64,000 bases of DNA. Source: Comamonadaceae bacterium G21597-S1 (GTDB lineage Bacteria > Pseudomonadota > Gammaproteobacteria > Burkholderiales > Burkholderiaceae_C). The translations under genes and the position numbers were made by a program. The stretch is from NCBI GenBank assembly GCA_027214345.1, contig JAPWHR010000005.1, positions 324,645-388,644 on the forward strand, in the 5' to 3' direction. The stretch's first letter is position 1. Every line of letters begins with the position of its first letter. The notes under the pieces are model-generated. The model was not told the origin of the DNA. It ran no database searches and saw only the letters and a list, made by a program, of their open reading frames with translations. This document shows, in pieces, positions 35,559 through 44,995 of the stretch.

Positions 35559-37105
35559 GCGCCGGCCCCGGTTTCGGCCTTCGCGCCGGCCATGGCCAGT
35601 CCGATCGTTTCGCGGCTCCAGTCGGCGGCAGGGCGCGCGGCACTGAGGCGGCCGGCATGCATCACGGCAATGCGGTCGCCCATGGCCATGACCTCGTCCA
35701 GGTCGTCCGAGATCAGCAGCACGGCGGCGCCGGCGTCGCGTGCCGCGATCAGTTGCTGCTGCACGAAGGCCACGGCGCCGATGTCCAGGCCCCAGCTGGG
35801 CTGGTGGGCGACGATCAGCCGCGGCGTGATGGCCGGGCCCGATGCATCGTTGTCGGGATGCAGCAAGGCGCGCCCGAGGATGAGTTTTTGCATGTTGCCG
35901 CCCGACAGCGCACGCGCCGGCGCCAGGGCGCCGGCGCCGCGCACGTCGAAACGCGCGATGACGGTGTCCGCGTGCGCGCGTGCCCGTGCCCGCCGCACCC
36001 AGGACCCGCGCGAGAACACCGGGCTGCGCAGGCGTTCGGAGACCACGTTCTCCCATACCGGCAGGTCGCCGACGACGCCGACCGCATGCCGGTCCTCGGG
36101 AATGCGTGCCACGCCGAGGGCGACCAGCTGCGACGGCCGGCGCGCCAGCGGCCCCTGCAGCAGGCGCACCGTGCCGCTGCTGGCGGCCCGGGTGCCCGAC
36201 AACAGTTCGGCCAGCGCCGTCTGTCCGTTGCCGGAGACTCCGGCAATGGCGACGATCTCGCCGGCGCGCAATTCCAGCGACACGTCGTCGAGCCGCTCGC
36301 GGCCGGTCCCGGCCGATACCCGGTCCAGCGAACACACCACGTCACCGGCCGCGGCGGCCGGCGGCGCCTGGGGCGTGTCGACGGCATGGCCGACCATCCA
36401 CAAGGCCAGTTGTTCCTGCGTCGTCGCGTTGGCCTCGGCCTGGGCCACGAGCTTGCCGCCGCGCAGCACCGCGATGCGATCGGATACGCGCAGCACTTCG
36501 CCGAGCTTGTGGCTGATGAAGATGATGGACAGGCCTTGCGCGACCATCTGGCCGAGCACCTCGAACAGGGCTTCGCTCTCGCCCGGTGTCAGCACCGCGG
36601 TCGGCTCGTCCAGAATCAGGATGCGGGCGCCGCGGTACAAGGCCTTGAGGATCTCGACGCGCTGGCGCTCACCGACCGACAACGAGCCGATCAAGGCGTC
36701 CGGATTCACGTCCAGGCCGAACCGTGTCGCCACGTCGGCCAGCCGCTGGCGCGCGGCCCGGTTCCGGGTGAACGGTTGCCACAAGGGCTCCGAACCCATG
36801 ACGATGTTGTCGAGCACGCTGAGGTTGTCGGCCAGCGTGAAATGCTGGTGCACCATGCCGATGCCTGCATCCAGAGCCGCCTTCGGATTGCCGGGCTCCA
36901 GCGGCTTCCCGAAAACCGTGATCCGGCCGGCGTCGGCCACGTAGTGGCCGAACAGGATCGAAACCAGCGTCGACTTGCCGGCGCCGTTTTCTCCCAGCAA
37001 GGCGAGCACCTCGCCCGCGTGCAGTTGCAGCGAGATGGCGTCGTTGGCGACCAGATCGCCAAATCGCTTGGTGATCCGATCGAGCTGGAGTACCGGTTCC
37101 GTCAT
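35555..37105 (-). CDS. Tandem-domain ABC ATPase of the nucleoside-type importer
   Basis: The 516-residue protein has two ABC modules. The first has Walker A LLGENGAGKSTL, the signature SVGERQRVEILKAL and Walker B ILILDEPTAVLTP. The second has a degenerate Walker A (GVSGNGQTALAE), the signature LSGGNMQKLILGRAL and LIVAHQPSWGLDIGA in place of a canonical Walker B. One active and one degenerate site are the rule in the RbsA/NupO/YufO group. Its ATG lies 62 bases downstream of the receptor gene, with a strong terminator hairpin between, so it is probably made at a lower level than the receptor. Confidence 0.92.
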   Translation of the reverse strand: MTEPVLQLDRITKRFGDLVANDAISLQLHAGEVLALLGENGAGKSTLVSILFGHYVADAGRITVFGKPLEPGNPKAALDAGIGMVHQHFTLADNLSVLDNIVMGSEPLWQPFTRNRAARQRLADVATRFGLDVNPDALIGSLSVGERQRVEILKALYRGARILILDEPTAVLTPGESEALFEVLGQMVAQGLSIIFISHKLGEVLRVSDRIAVLRGGKLVAQAEANATTQEQLALWMVGHAVDTPQAPPAAAAGDVVCSLDRVSAGTGRERLDDVSLELRAGEIVAIAGVSGNGQTALAELLSGTRAASSGTVRLLQGPLARRPSQLVALGVARIPEDRHAVGVVGDLPVWENVVSERLRSPVFSRGSWVRRARARAHADTVIARFDVRGAGALAPARALSGGNMQKLILGRALLHPDNDASGPAITPRLIVAHQPSWGLDIGAVAFVQQQLIAARDAGAAVLLISDDLDEVMAMGDRIAVMHAGRLSAARPAADWSRETIGLAMAGAKAETGAGA

Positions 37106-37116
37106 GCCTGTGGGTC

Positions 37117-37150
37117 AAAAAAATGGGACACCCGCCGATGGGGGTGTCCC
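37117..37150 (-). terminator. Terminator/attenuator between BMP receptor and ABC ATPase genes
   Basis: On the minus strand the sequence is GGGACACCC-N8-GGGTGTCCC followed by A and seven T residues (plus-strand A-run 37117-37123). The stem is 9 bp and perfect. It lies 17 bases after the receptor stop and 12 before the ATPase start, inside the transporter operon. Partial read-through would give excess receptor over membrane components, as in many ABC importers. Confidence 0.88.
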
Positions 37151-37166
37151 CTGCAGCATCTGCGGC

Positions 37167-38162
37167 CTACCTGGCCGTCGACTTGGGCTGGCCGTCGTCC
37201 ACCTTGACGGTGAATTTTCCGTCCAGGATGGCCTTTTCCTTGGCCTTGACCTTGGCCATCAGGTCGGCAGGCACCTTGGAGGCGAAGGTGCCCAGCGGCG
37301 CCAGTTCGGAGCCCTTGTGTTTCATCATCGAATACGGGCCGTAGTCCTCGGCTTTGAAGGTGCCGTCCTTGACCATCTTGATCGCGCGGTCGATGCTGGG
37401 CTCCATGTTCCACAGCGCCGAGGCCACGACGGTGTCGGGGTACTGGGGCTGGGTGTCGATGACGTTGCCGATCGCCAGCTTGCCTTTTTCCTTGGCCGCA
37501 TCGCTGACGCCGAAACGCTCGGCATACAGGATGTCGGCGCCCTTGTCGATCATCGCGAACGCCGCTTCCTTGGCCTTGGGCGGGTCGAACCAGCTGTTGA
37601 TGAAACTCACGCTGAACTCGACCTTGGGGTTGACCTCCTTGGCGCCCATCATGAAGGCGTTCATCAGGCGGTTGACCTCGGGAATCGGGAAGCCGCCGAC
37701 CATGCCGATCTTGTGGGTCTTGGTCATGCCGCCGGCAATCATGCCGGTCAGGTAGGCGGGTTCCTGGATGTAGTTGTCGAACACGCTGAAGTTCGGCGCC
37801 TGCGGCTTGCCCGACGATCCCAGCAGGAACGAGACCTTGGGGAAGTCCTTGGCCACCTTGCGTGCGGCGGCTTCGACGGCAAAGGCCTCGCCGACGATCA
37901 GGCTGTTGCCGCCGGTCGCGTATTCGCGCATCACGCGTTCGTAGTCGGCGTTGGAGACGTTTTCGCTGGCCTTGTATTCGATCTCGCCACGGGCTTCGGC
38001 GGCCTTGAGCGCCTTGTGGATGCGGCTGACCCACTGCTGTTCGAACGGCACCGTGTAGATGGCTGCGACCTTGAGCTTGGCCTGGGCCAGGGCCAGGCCG
38101 GGTACCAGGGTGGCCAGCGATACGGCCAGCGCGACGGCGTGGCGGCGATTGAGAATGGTCAT
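37167..38162 (-). CDS. BMP-family ABC solute-binding protein (nucleoside/base receptor)
   Basis: The 331-residue receptor begins MTILNRRHAVALAVSLAT, with a signal peptide ending ALAQA. AAGGAAC precedes the ATG at 38162; the open frame further upstream lacks homology. The mature protein is BMP/PnrA-like: LKVAAIYTVPFEQQWVSRIH, KASENVSNADYERVMREYA, and KIGMVGGFPIPEVNRLMNAF. BMP proteins usually bind purine or pyrimidine nucleosides or bases. Position between the pyrimidine-catabolic hydrolase and the matching transporter supports uptake of pyrimidines. Confidence 0.9.
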   Translation of the reverse strand: MTILNRRHAVALAVSLATLVPGLALAQAKLKVAAIYTVPFEQQWVSRIHKALKAAEARGEIEYKASENVSNADYERVMREYATGGNSLIVGEAFAVEAAARKVAKDFPKVSFLLGSSGKPQAPNFSVFDNYIQEPAYLTGMIAGGMTKTHKIGMVGGFPIPEVNRLMNAFMMGAKEVNPKVEFSVSFINSWFDPPKAKEAAFAMIDKGADILYAERFGVSDAAKEKGKLAIGNVIDTQPQYPDTVVASALWNMEPSIDRAIKMVKDGTFKAEDYGPYSMMKHKGSELAPLGTFASKVPADLMAKVKAKEKAILDGKFTVKVDDGQPKSTAR

Positions 38163-38268
38163 GGCGGTGTTCCTTCGAGGTTGATCAGCGGTGGACGGAG
38201 TTGTGGTTCGGATGGCAGCCGTGGCCGGGCATGGCTGCGTCGATGCCGGGCAAGACGATCTCAGCAAG

Positions 38269-39543
38269 TTACGTGCCGGCACGCTCGAGCATGGCATGGA
38301 GCAACACGTTGCAACCGGCCGTGATGTGTTCGGGCTTGGCGTCCTCGATCTCGTTGTGGCTGATGCCGTCCTTGCAGGGGATGAAGATCATGCCGGCGGG
38401 TGCGAGTTGCGCCATGTAGACCGCGTCGTGTCCGGCGCCGGAGACGGCCGGCATGTTGGAATAACCCAGCTTGGCCGCGGCCCGGCCGACGGCGTCGACG
38501 CAGTCGGGGTGGAAAGCCTGGGCCGGATAACCCGAGACCTGCTTGATCTCGATCGGCAGTCCGCTTTCCTGGCTCAGTTTCGCGGCAAACGCCTTGACCT
38601 CGTCGGCCATGGTGTCCACCAGTGCGTCGGTGGCGTTGCGCAGGTCGATGGAGAACTGGACCCGGCCCGGGATCACGTTGCGGCTGTTCGGGAACACCTG
38701 CACCATGCCGACCGTGCCGCGCCCGTGCGGCTTGTGGCGCAGTGCGGCGGCGACGACCTCCTGCATCAGGTGGGTGGCCACCTGCAGCGCGTCCTTGCGC
38801 AAGGCCATCGGTGTCGGGCCGGCGTGGGCCTCCATGCCGGTGACGGTACAGTCGAACCAGCGGATGCCGAGCACGCCTTGCACGACACCGATCGTGACGT
38901 CATTGTCCTCGAGCACCGGGCCTTGTTCGATATGGGTCTCGAAATACGCACCAATCGGGTGCTGGCCCGGCTCCTCGGTACCGATGTAGCCGATGCGCTC
39001 GAGTTCTTCCTTGACCGACTTGCCGGCCGTGTCCTTCGCCGCATACGCATGTTCGAGCGTGAAGGCCTTGGCGAACACGCCCGAGCCCATCATCACCGGC
39101 ACGAAGCGCGAACCTTCCTCGTTGGTCCAGAACGCGACCTCGATCGGGGCTTCGGTCTCGATGCCGTGGTCGTTGAGCGTGCGCACCACCTCGATGCCGG
39201 CCAGCACGCCGTAGTTGCCATCGAACTTGCCGCCGGTGGGCTGGGTGTCAATGTGGCTGCCGGTGACGATGGGCGGCAGCGTATTGTTGCGACCGGCGCG
39301 TCGCATGAACGCATTGCCGATCTTGTCGATGGTGACCGTCATGCCGGCGTCGCGCGCCCATTGCAGCACCAGGTCACGCCCTTGCTTGTCCAGGTCGGTC
39401 AGCGTCAGGCGGCATACCCCGCCCTTGGGCGTGGCGCCGATCTGCGCCAACTCCATCAGCGAGTTCCACAGGCGCTCGCCATCGATACGCACGGCATCGA
39501 TGTTCGCGGCGGACGTCTTGGGGTTCATCACGGCTTCGTTCAT
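38269..39543 (-). CDS. M20-type N-carbamoyl-beta-alanine amidohydrolase
   Basis: The 424-residue zinc hydrolase belongs to the allantoate/N-carbamoyl amino acid amidohydrolase group. Metal-site motifs are TGSHIDTQPTGGKFDGNYGV, WTNEEGSRF, and the dimer-lid histidine in GMEAHAGPTPM; GAYFETHIEQGPVLED is the family's His-Glu segment. Directly downstream of dihydropyrimidinase and preAT, it should perform the last step of reductive pyrimidine breakdown, releasing beta-alanine (or 3-aminoisobutyrate), CO2 and ammonia. Allantoate or hydantoin-derived substrates cannot be excluded from sequence. AAGGAC precedes the ATG. Confidence 0.87.
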   Translation of the reverse strand: MNEAVMNPKTSAANIDAVRIDGERLWNSLMELAQIGATPKGGVCRLTLTDLDKQGRDLVLQWARDAGMTVTIDKIGNAFMRRAGRNNTLPPIVTGSHIDTQPTGGKFDGNYGVLAGIEVVRTLNDHGIETEAPIEVAFWTNEEGSRFVPVMMGSGVFAKAFTLEHAYAAKDTAGKSVKEELERIGYIGTEEPGQHPIGAYFETHIEQGPVLEDNDVTIGVVQGVLGIRWFDCTVTGMEAHAGPTPMALRKDALQVATHLMQEVVAAALRHKPHGRGTVGMVQVFPNSRNVIPGRVQFSIDLRNATDALVDTMADEVKAFAAKLSQESGLPIEIKQVSGYPAQAFHPDCVDAVGRAAAKLGYSNMPAVSGAGHDAVYMAQLAPAGMIFIPCKDGISHNEIEDAKPEHITAGCNVLLHAMLERAGT

Positions 39544-39598
39544 GGGCTTGTCCTTGTCATGGGGTCGAGGGTGCCAGGGGCAGGGGAGCGCAGTACGC

Positions 39599-41104
<1,506 letters not shown>

Positions 41105-41125
41105 TCATATGCGTGGCGCGCCGGC

Positions 41126-42430
41126 TCAGGCCGCGACCCGCATCGGGTTGTTCGGATGGGTGGTCCAGTTGGCGTAGTGGCCCGGCACCGGCTTGCCGGT
41201 GCGCTGGTCGGTCTCGCCGGCGGCCAGGGTGCGCATCGTGATCGTCTCGGGCACCGGGCAGACCGACACGCACAAGTTGCAGCCCACGCATTCGGCCTCG
41301 TTGATCTCGAAATGGCGCTTGCCGTCCTTGGTGGCAAAGATGGCCTGGTGCGAGGTGTCTTCGCACACCACGTGGCAACGACCACACTGGATGCAGCTGT
41401 CCTGGTTGATGACCGCCTTCTCGACATGGTTCATGTTCAGGTTGTTCCAGCCGGTGATGCTGGGAACCGCTTTGCCGACCATCTGCGACACCCGGGTGTA
41501 GCCCTGTTGGTCCATGAAGTTGGACAACCCGTCGCACATGTCCTGCACGATGCGAAAGCCGTACACCATGGCCGCGGTGCAGACCTGCACCGTGCCCGCG
41601 CCCAGCGCGATGAATTCGGCCGCGTCGTGCCAGGTATGCACGCCGCCGATGCCCGAGATCGGCAAACCGGCGGTTTGCGGGTCGCGCGCGATCTCGGCCA
41701 CCATGTTGAGTGCGATCGGGCGCACCGCGGTGCCGCAATAACCGCCGTGCGAGCCCTGCTTGCCGACGCTGGGCGACATCGTCATGGTCGCGAGGTCGAC
41801 GCCCATGATGGAGTTGATGGTGTTGATCAGCGAGACCGCATCGGCACCGCCGGCCTTGGCGGCGCGCGCCGGGTAACGAATGTCGGTGATGTTGGGCGTG
41901 AGCTTGACGATCACCGGCAGCTTGGAATAGGTCTTGCACCAGCGTGCGACCATCTCGATGTATTCCGGCACCTGGCCCACCGACGAACCCATGCCGCGCT
42001 CGCTCATGCCGTGCGGGCAGCCGAAGTTCAGTTCGATGCCGTCGCAGCCGGTGTCCTCGACCATCGGCAGGATGCGTTTCCATGACGCCTCCTCACATGG
42101 CACCATGATGGACACGACCACGGCGCGGTCCGGCCAGGCGCGCTTGACGCGGCGGATCTCGTCCAGGTTGGTCTTGAGCGGTCGGTCCGAGATCAGCTCG
42201 ATGTTGTTGAAGCCGATCACGCGCCGGTCATTGCCCAGCAGGGCGCCGTAACGCGGTCCGTAGACGTTGACGACATGCGGGTCTTCGCCCACGGTCTTCC
42301 AGACCACGCCGCCCCAGCCGGCTTCGAAGGCGCGTACGACGTTGTATTCCTTGTCGGTGGGTGGCGCGGACGCCAGCCAGAACGGGTTGGGGCTCTTGAT
42401 GCCCAGGAACTCGGTGCTCAGGTCAGCCAT
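41126..42430 (-). CDS. preA: NAD-dependent dihydropyrimidine dehydrogenase, catalytic subunit PreA
   Basis: PreA reduces uracil and thymine with electrons from PreT. The 434-residue protein has a DHOD-like FMN barrel (KSPNPFWLASAPPTDKEYNV, NFGCPHGMSERGMGSSVGQ, GGVHTWHDAAEFIALGA) and two C-terminal [4Fe-4S] motifs, CIQCGRCHVVC and CVGCNLCVSVCPVP. The active-site loop cysteine of the family is expected in the NFGCPHG region. Its ATG follows GGAGAAACACC, and the stop of the repeat ORF that bridges from preT lies in its second codon. The arrangement preT-preA-hydA-hydrolase is a complete reductive pathway. Confidence 0.95.
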   Translation of the reverse strand: MADLSTEFLGIKSPNPFWLASAPPTDKEYNVVRAFEAGWGGVVWKTVGEDPHVVNVYGPRYGALLGNDRRVIGFNNIELISDRPLKTNLDEIRRVKRAWPDRAVVVSIMVPCEEASWKRILPMVEDTGCDGIELNFGCPHGMSERGMGSSVGQVPEYIEMVARWCKTYSKLPVIVKLTPNITDIRYPARAAKAGGADAVSLINTINSIMGVDLATMTMSPSVGKQGSHGGYCGTAVRPIALNMVAEIARDPQTAGLPISGIGGVHTWHDAAEFIALGAGTVQVCTAAMVYGFRIVQDMCDGLSNFMDQQGYTRVSQMVGKAVPSITGWNNLNMNHVEKAVINQDSCIQCGRCHVVCEDTSHQAIFATKDGKRHFEINEAECVGCNLCVSVCPVPETITMRTLAAGETDQRTGKPVPGHYANWTTHPNNPMRVAA

Positions 42431-42668
42431 GGTGTTTCTCCGTGATCGTATTCGTGCCAGGGTCGCGATGTGCCGTCACTGGGGGTACCCTGCGCGCGAT
42501 GCGCTGAGGGGCTATGCGCCTTGGGGCGGCCCGGCGGCTCATCAGGCAATCCCTTCGCGCTCCGCGCTGCGAGGTTATTCGCCTTGGGGCGGCCCGGCGG
42601 CTCATCAGGCAATCCCTTCGCGCTCCGCGCTGCGAGGTTATTCGCCTTGGAGCGGCCCGGCGGCTCAT
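42423..42668 (-). CDS. Arg-rich repeat ORF bridging preT and preA
   Basis: The ATG at 42668 overlaps the preT stop (ATGA). The frame then runs 81 codons without interruption and stops at 42423, inside codons 2-3 of preA. Its first two units are identical 21-residue repeats beginning MSRRAAPRRITSQRGAR, the third is partly changed, and the end is unique. It is highly basic and low in complexity. The start and stop positions suggest it serves to carry ribosomes from preT to preA. A real peptide product is unproven. Confidence 0.35.
   Translation of the reverse strand: MSRRAAPRRITSQRGARRDCLMSRRAAPRRITSQRGARRDCLMSRRAAPRRIAPQRIARRVPPVTAHRDPGTNTITEKHHG
42490..42668 (-). repeat. Tandem 63-bp coupling repeats between preT and preA
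   Basis: Two near-identical 63-bp units occupy 42543-42605 and 42606-42668 (one clear base difference), with a third, diverged unit at about 42490-42542. Read on the minus strand each begins ATGAGCCGCCGGGCCGC, then CCAAGGCGAATAACC and GCAGCGCGGAGCGCGAAGG. The first base overlaps the preT stop. They share the GCCGGGCCGC-CCCAAG core with the arrays at 34.3 and 31.1 kb, but the peptide frame differs. Confidence 0.88.
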
Positions 42669-44023
42669 GTGCTCAGCACCTTGTGCATGGCCAGCGCCGC
42701 GCGTTTGCCGTGTTCCACGGCCTCCACGGTCAGGTCGAGGCCGCCGGAGCGGCAGTCGCCTCCGGCCCAGATCCGGGCATGCGAGGTTGCGCCGTCGGCG
42801 TCGGTGACGATACGTCCGCCCTGAAGTTCGACCATCGCTCCCAAGGGCTGCGCCACCAGCGACTGGCCGATGGCCTTGAGCACCATGTCGGCCGGCACGG
42901 TGAAGTCCTCGCCGGTCTCGACCAGCTTGCCGGCCTGCAGCCGCGTGCGCGCAAACCGCACGCCGGTGACATGGCCATCCTGGGCGAAGATCTCCTTGGG
43001 CGTGGCCCAATGCCGCACCTGCACGCCGTTCGTGCGCGCCCAGTCGCGTTCGTGCGCGGACGCCGACATGGCGTCTTCGCCGCGGCGGTAGACGATGCTG
43101 ACCTCGTCCGCGCCCAGCTTGCGCGACTGCACGGCCGCGTCCACCGCCGTCATGCCGCCACCGATCACGACGACGCGGCGGCCGACCGGTACCTGCGCAT
43201 AGTCCTTGGCCTGGCGCAACTCGGCGATGAATTCGACCGCGTTGCGCACACCGACGGCTTCGGGCTCCGGGATGCCGATGGTGTTGACGCCGGCCAGCCC
43301 CATGCCCAGGAAGACGGCGTCGTAGTCCCGGGTCAATTGCTCCAGCGTGACGTCACGCCCCAGCGCGGTCTTGTTGCGGATGTCGATGCCGCCGATGGAC
43401 AGCAGCCACTCGACCTCGCGTTGCGCGAAGTCGTCGACCGTCTTGTAGGTGGCCAGGCCATATTCGTTCAGGCCGCCGGGCTTGGCATTGGCATCGAACA
43501 CCACGACCGTGTGCCCCAGCCGCGCGAGGCCATGGGCACAGGCCAGGCCGGCCGGGCCGGCACCCACGACGGCGACCGTGCGGCCGGTGGCCGCGGCCCG
43601 GGTGAACAGCGGCGCGCCCGGATCGGCGAAATAGGCGTCAGTCGCATACCGCTGCAACTGGCCGATCTCGACCGGCTTGTCCTCGTGGGTGTTGCGCACG
43701 CAGGCCTCTTCGCACAACACCTCGGTCGGACAGACCCGGGCGCACATGCCGCCCAGCGGGTTGGCACTGAGGATGGCGTGTGCCGAGCCCCGGATGTTGT
43801 TGTCGGCGATCCGCTGGATGAAGCTCGGCACGTCGATGCCGGTCGGACAGGCCGCCTGGCAGGGCGCTTCGAAGCAGTAATAACAACGGTCCGCCTCGAC
43901 CCGGGCCTGGGCCAGCGTCAGCGGCGGATGCGCGTCGCAGAAGTTGCGCGGGTATTGCCCGGCATCGAGGCGACCGGCCCGGATGTCCGGTGGCGCAGTG
44001 CGGGAGGTCTCGGTTGAACTCAT
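42665..44023 (-). CDS. preT: NAD-dependent dihydropyrimidine dehydrogenase subunit PreT
   Basis: PreT is the GltD-like flavoprotein that takes electrons from NAD(P)H and passes them to PreA. The 452-residue protein has an N-terminal Fe-S domain with CYYCFEAPCQAACPTGIDV and CARVCPTEVLCEEACVR, the FAD motif AVVGAGPAGLACAHGLA, and the NAD(P) motif VVVIGGGMTAVDAA, ending IWAGGDCRSGGLDLTVEAVEHGK (in two parts). GAGG precedes the ATG at 44023. It is the first gene of the pyrimidine operon and is divergent from the RutR-like regulator, with the candidate operator between them. Confidence 0.95.
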   Translation of the reverse strand: MSSTETSRTAPPDIRAGRLDAGQYPRNFCDAHPPLTLAQARVEADRCYYCFEAPCQAACPTGIDVPSFIQRIADNNIRGSAHAILSANPLGGMCARVCPTEVLCEEACVRNTHEDKPVEIGQLQRYATDAYFADPGAPLFTRAAATGRTVAVVGAGPAGLACAHGLARLGHTVVVFDANAKPGGLNEYGLATYKTVDDFAQREVEWLLSIGGIDIRNKTALGRDVTLEQLTRDYDAVFLGMGLAGVNTIGIPEPEAVGVRNAVEFIAELRQAKDYAQVPVGRRVVVIGGGMTAVDAAVQSRKLGADEVSIVYRRGEDAMSASAHERDWARTNGVQVRHWATPKEIFAQDGHVTGVRFARTRLQAGKLVETGEDFTVPADMVLKAIGQSLVAQPLGAMVELQGGRIVTDADGATSHARIWAGGDCRSGGLDLTVEAVEHGKRAALAMHKVLST

Positions 44024-44059
44024 CGTGTGCCTCGTTGTGGTGCGTTGCGTTTTCAACTC

Positions 44060-44073
44060 TTACCAACTGGTAA
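44060..44073. promoter_or_regulatory. Candidate RutR-type operator
   Basis: TTACCA-AC-TGGTAA is a perfect 6-bp inverted repeat with a 2-base spacer. It lies 37 bases upstream of preT and about 107 upstream of the divergent TetR-family gene. Its ACCA-N2-TGGT core equals that of the E. coli RutR site (TTGACCA-N2-TGGTCAA). RutR releases DNA when it binds uracil or thymine, so pathway induction by substrate is predicted. Confidence 0.72.
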
Positions 44074-44180
44074 ACATTTGGTGCATTTGATCTTCATCGC
44101 GGTGCCCCTTCAACTAGGGATTACCCGCTTTCCCGTCTCTGCAAGAGTCGGGCCAGGGTGCGCCGGCAATTGCCGCTACC

Positions 44181-44855
44181 ATGCGCGGCATGGCGATCAA
44201 GCGAAAACCGGGACCGGTCAGGGAAAAACGAAGCGACAGCCGGGAACGGCTGGAACAGGAAATCCTCGAAGCGGCCAAACGCCTGTTCGCACAACGTGGT
44301 TTCGGAGGCGTGTCACTGGACCACATCGCACGCGAGGTCGGCACCGCCAAGCAGAACCTGCTGTATTACTTCTCGAGCAAGGAAGCCCTGTACCGCCGCG
44401 TGTTGCACGGCGTGCTGGACGTGTGGTTGTCGTACATGGCGGCGATCACCGAGAACGCGGACGACCCGGAACGGGCACTGCGCCGCTATATCGCCGGCAA
44501 GCTGCGTTTCTCGCGCGAGCATCCGTTCGATTCACGGGTCTATGCCAACGAGGTCATCTCCGGCGCGCCGCTGTTCGCCCAGGAAATCCGCGACCGCGTA
44601 TTGCCGGCCCTGCAGGCCGATATCGCGGTCTTCAACCAGTGGGCCGAACAAGGCGTGTGCCGCAAGGTGGATGCGGCGCACCTGATGGTGATCCTGTGGT
44701 CGTCGACCCAGGCCTATGCGGACTTCGCCAGCCAGATCTGCCTGGTGCTGGGCAAGCCGGAGATGGAGCCCGAGGACTTCGCCGCCGGCGAGCAGCTGCT
44801 GGTGGACATGGTGCTGCGCACCGTGTTGCGCGTGCCGGGCCAGGCCCCGCCCTGA
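44181..44855 (+). CDS. RutR-like TetR-family regulator of pyrimidine catabolism
   Basis: The 224-residue regulator has the TetR helix-turn-helix (RGFGGVSLDHIAREVGTAKQNLLYYFSSKEALY, in two parts) and a C-terminal YcdC/RutR-type domain (WLSYMAAITENADDPERALRRYI and EHPFDSRVYANEVISGAP). TAKQNLLYYF is close to RutR recognition helices. It is divergent from preT with a RutR-like palindrome between, so I infer a uracil/thymine-responsive repressor of preT-preA-hydA and perhaps of the transporters. ATG 44190 is an alternative start; neither has a clear ribosome site. Confidence 0.87.
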   Translation: MRGMAIKRKPGPVREKRSDSRERLEQEILEAAKRLFAQRGFGGVSLDHIAREVGTAKQNLLYYFSSKEALYRRVLHGVLDVWLSYMAAITENADDPERALRRYIAGKLRFSREHPFDSRVYANEVISGAPLFAQEIRDRVLPALQADIAVFNQWAEQGVCRKVDAAHLMVILWSSTQAYADFASQICLVLGKPEMEPEDFAAGEQLLVDMVLRTVLRVPGQAPP

Positions 44856-44995
44856 TCGCGTGTCGGCACCGGCCGATGGCACGCGGTCGCGGCAGCGACT
44901 GCTTGTCTCGGCAATGCCGGGCCCTGCGCAGACGGGCCCGATGCTCGACAATGCGAGCCGTTGCCGGAAGTTCGGCTCGAACCTTGGGGGATGCG

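Noticed and set aside
34497..36335. 612-codon version of the first nucleoside permease
   Set aside because: The extra 259 codons overlap the ATPase gene and lack homology; ATG 35558 overlaps the ATPase stop and begins the conserved protein.
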